DNA of 35,163 bases, taken from the NCBI RefSeq assembly GCF_010993985.1, contig NZ_WINH01000032.1, positions 1-35,163 on the forward strand, read 5' to 3'. Shown piece by piece: positions 33,673 through 35,163 of the stretch. A program made the translations under genes and the position numbers. The stretch's first letter is position 1. Every line of letters starts with the position of its first letter. The stretch comes from Paraferrimonas sp. SM1919. Its GTDB lineage: Bacteria; Pseudomonadota; Gammaproteobacteria; Enterobacterales; Shewanellaceae. Below the pieces are notes generated by a model that saw only the letters and a program-made list of their open reading frames with translations, was not told the origin of the DNA and ran no database searches.

Positions 33673-34752
33673 TTACTTAGCTGCTAGTACATTAAGTGGG
33701 GCGATAACTTCTACTAGGGCGTCGTCTTTTAAGCTTTGCTGACCACGTACTACAATCGCATCGGCAGCTGTTAGTCCGTCGATCACTTCAACCAAGCCGT
33801 TATCCCTAAAGCCAAGGGTCACTGGTACTTTACGTGCCTTTTCACCATCGATGGTGAATACACTGTAGCGATTATCCTGATTTACCAGAGCATTAGCAGG
33901 AATAGTTAACGCATCGTTGTGGGTGGCGTACTTCACTTTTACTTTGGCGAACATGCCCGCTTTTAGTAAATGGTCGCGGTTATTAACTTGTACGGTAACT
34001 TTAAAAGTACCGCTTTGGCGTTCGATTCTTGGTGAAATGCGTAAAACATTACCTTTAATGTAGTCCGTGTCATTTTGTAGACTGGTTTGTACGAATACAC
34101 TTTGGCCGACATTAATATGTTTTAACTGAGCTTCAGGCATGTGAATAATGGCATGCAATTCATCTTCGTTAATAATATGGAATAGCTTGGAAAATTCAGT
34201 CGCCATGGCGCCTACTTTGACAAAGCGATCGGTAATGACGCCATCAAATGGCGCGCGGATTTCACTTTCAAATACTTTTAGTTCGGCCAGTTTCTCTAAT
34301 GATTTGGCTGCGGCTAGATTGAACTCTAGTTTAGCTAACTGATCACGGCTGATGTATTCTTGGTTATCCATCTTTTTCAAACGGTTAAGCTCTTGCTCAA
34401 TCACCATTACTTCTGCTTGTGCGCGTTCGAGATCAAAGCGTAATCGTTTAGCGTCTACAGTGGCAAGCAGTTGGCCTTTTGTTACTCTATCCCCTTCTTC
34501 TATATGAAGGGTTTCTACCATGCCAGCAAGACGAGAAACTAACGTGGCTTCTAATGGCGCATCAAGTGATGCAGTAGTAGCGTAAAAAGAAGAAATATCA
34601 CTGACTCGTACCGGCTGAGTTTCAACGGGTATTTTATAAACTGGCTTTTCTTTTTCTTTATTGGCTTGGTCGGCATTGGATTGACTGCAAGCGGCAACAA
34701 CCGAAGAAAAACAAATAATGGCAAATAGTTTGGCTAATTTTTGGTTAAACAT
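33673..34752 (-). CDS. RND efflux adaptor, lipoprotein type
   Basis: This 359-residue adaptor starts with a lipoprotein leader ending VVAAC (Cys22), so it is anchored by lipid on the periplasmic side. It then shows the lipoyl half LVSRLAGMVETLHIEEGDRVTKGQLLATVDA, a short alpha-hairpin (about 105-160, FDLERAQAEVMVIEQEL..) and the second lipoyl half IRAPFDGVITDRFVKVGAMA. A beta-barrel and the membrane-proximal domain follow. It leads the three-gene operon with two permeases downstream. AGGGATC precedes the ATG. No regulator or outer-membrane channel gene is within the window. It differs clearly from the plus-strand adaptor (lipid anchor, shorter hairpin), so the two operons are not a recent duplication. 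Confidence 0.92.
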   Translation of the reverse strand: MFNQKLAKLFAIICFSSVVAACSQSNADQANKEKEKPVYKIPVETQPVRVSDISSFYATTASLDAPLEATLVSRLAGMVETLHIEEGDRVTKGQLLATVDAKRLRFDLERAQAEVMVIEQELNRLKKMDNQEYISRDQLAKLEFNLAAAKSLEKLAELKVFESEIRAPFDGVITDRFVKVGAMATEFSKLFHIINEDELHAIIHMPEAQLKHINVGQSVFVQTSLQNDTDYIKGNVLRISPRIERQSGTFKVTVQVNNRDHLLKAGMFAKVKVKYATHNDALTIPANALVNQDNRYSVFTIDGEKARKVPVTLGFRDNGLVEVIDGLTAADAIVVRGQQSLKDDALVEVIAPLNVLAAK

Positions 34753-35040
34753 GATGATGATCCCTGTTTTATCTCATGCCACTAAATAGCGATTAATGTG
34801 CCAGTTGTGTAAGCTGTTGTTTTGTATTGGTTTTATTGTTTTTATTTAACGGGGTGGTGGTATTTATTACTATTTGTTAGCAAAAATTACACAAAAAAAT
34901 AGCAATTTTGATTACCTTAGGTGAGGATATATAGTACGACTGCAATTAAATAGATAGTCCTAAAAAATAGCCATTTAGCATTGAATTTAGACGTATTGCA
35001 CACATTATCAACGTTCAATGAAAAATAACGGAAAAAGCCT
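34753..35040. other. AT-rich gene-free stretch
   Basis: I see no gene here. It should hold the promoter of the minus-strand efflux operon, but several AT-rich hexamers compete and none stands out. Confidence 0.4.
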
Positions 35041-35068
35041 TTGACTTATTTTGGTGAGCCGTTAATAT
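35041..35068 (+). promoter_or_regulatory. Promoter of the tRNA-Ser gene
   Basis: TTGACT and TAATAT are separated by 16 bp. A GC-rich discriminator (CGCGCC, just after the -10) follows, typical of stable-RNA promoters under stringent control. The predicted start is about 12 bp before the mature tRNA. Confidence 0.7.
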
Positions 35069-35086
35069 ACGCGCCATCGAAACGCG

Positions 35087-35163
35087 GGTGAGGTGGCCGA
35101 GTGGCTGAAGGCGCTCCCCTGCTAAGGGAGTATAGGGTTTGTAGCCCTATCGAGGGTTCGAAT
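35087..35163 (+). tRNA. serX: tRNA-Ser (anticodon GCU), cut by the window end
   Basis: The sequence begins GGTGAGGTGGCCGAGTGGCT and has the anticodon arm CTCCCCTGCTAAGGGAG with anticodon GCT. A long variable arm (TATAGGGTTTGTAGCCCTA) and the T-arm start GAGGGTTCGAAT follow. Length and variable arm are those of a class II tRNA reading AGC/AGU. About 14 bases plus the CCA end lie beyond the window. Confidence 0.95.

Overview
The window looks like chromosomal DNA of a marine-type gammaproteobacterium of the Alteromonadales, most like Shewanella or a close relative. This rests on gene content and order: gcvR-bcp divergent from dapA-bamC, tesA divergent from ybbA-ybbP, folX-yfcH, a MetJ-type operator before metH, and the moderate AT-richness. 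The genus is an inference; no 16S gene is present.

Layout. (1) 1-3850 is the accessory part. It starts with a possible transposase tail and a 523-bp tandem duplication carrying a small exported-protein gene (one intact copy, one 3' fragment, one 5' stub). An 808-residue ABC-type ATPase follows. It resembles the RloC/PrrC anticodon-nuclease group, with a CxxC zinc-hook-like motif and a candidate Arg-Glu-His nuclease triad. A hairpin-rich non-coding stretch closes the region. (2) 3852-9813, minus strand: metH behind two adjacent met boxes, then an ECF sigma factor / membrane anti-sigma-like / DUF4097 operon. (3) 9911-18596: ogt, tesA, the ybbA-ybbP ABC transporter, yfcH-folX, an AI-2E family transporter, a small membrane protein and gamma-glutamyltransferase. 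(4) 18665-22943: a small lipoprotein, a perfect inverted pair of DnaA boxes, a double-domain bacterioferritin comigratory protein, gcvR, dapA and bamC. (5) 23182-34752: two RND efflux systems converging on a shared terminator, one adaptor plus one permease on the plus strand and one lipoprotein adaptor plus two permeases on the minus strand. (6) The window ends inside a tRNA-Ser(GCU) gene with a clear sigma-70 promoter.

How the parts work together. Most of the window is conserved housekeeping: methionine, lysine and pterin metabolism, outer-membrane assembly, DNA repair, glutathione turnover and peroxide defence. The RND systems and the sigma/DUF4097 operon add envelope stress and efflux functions. 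The most unusual parts are the nuclease-like ATPase next to the duplicated small gene, the DnaA-box palindrome, and the fused peroxiredoxin in which both domains lack the resolving cysteine.
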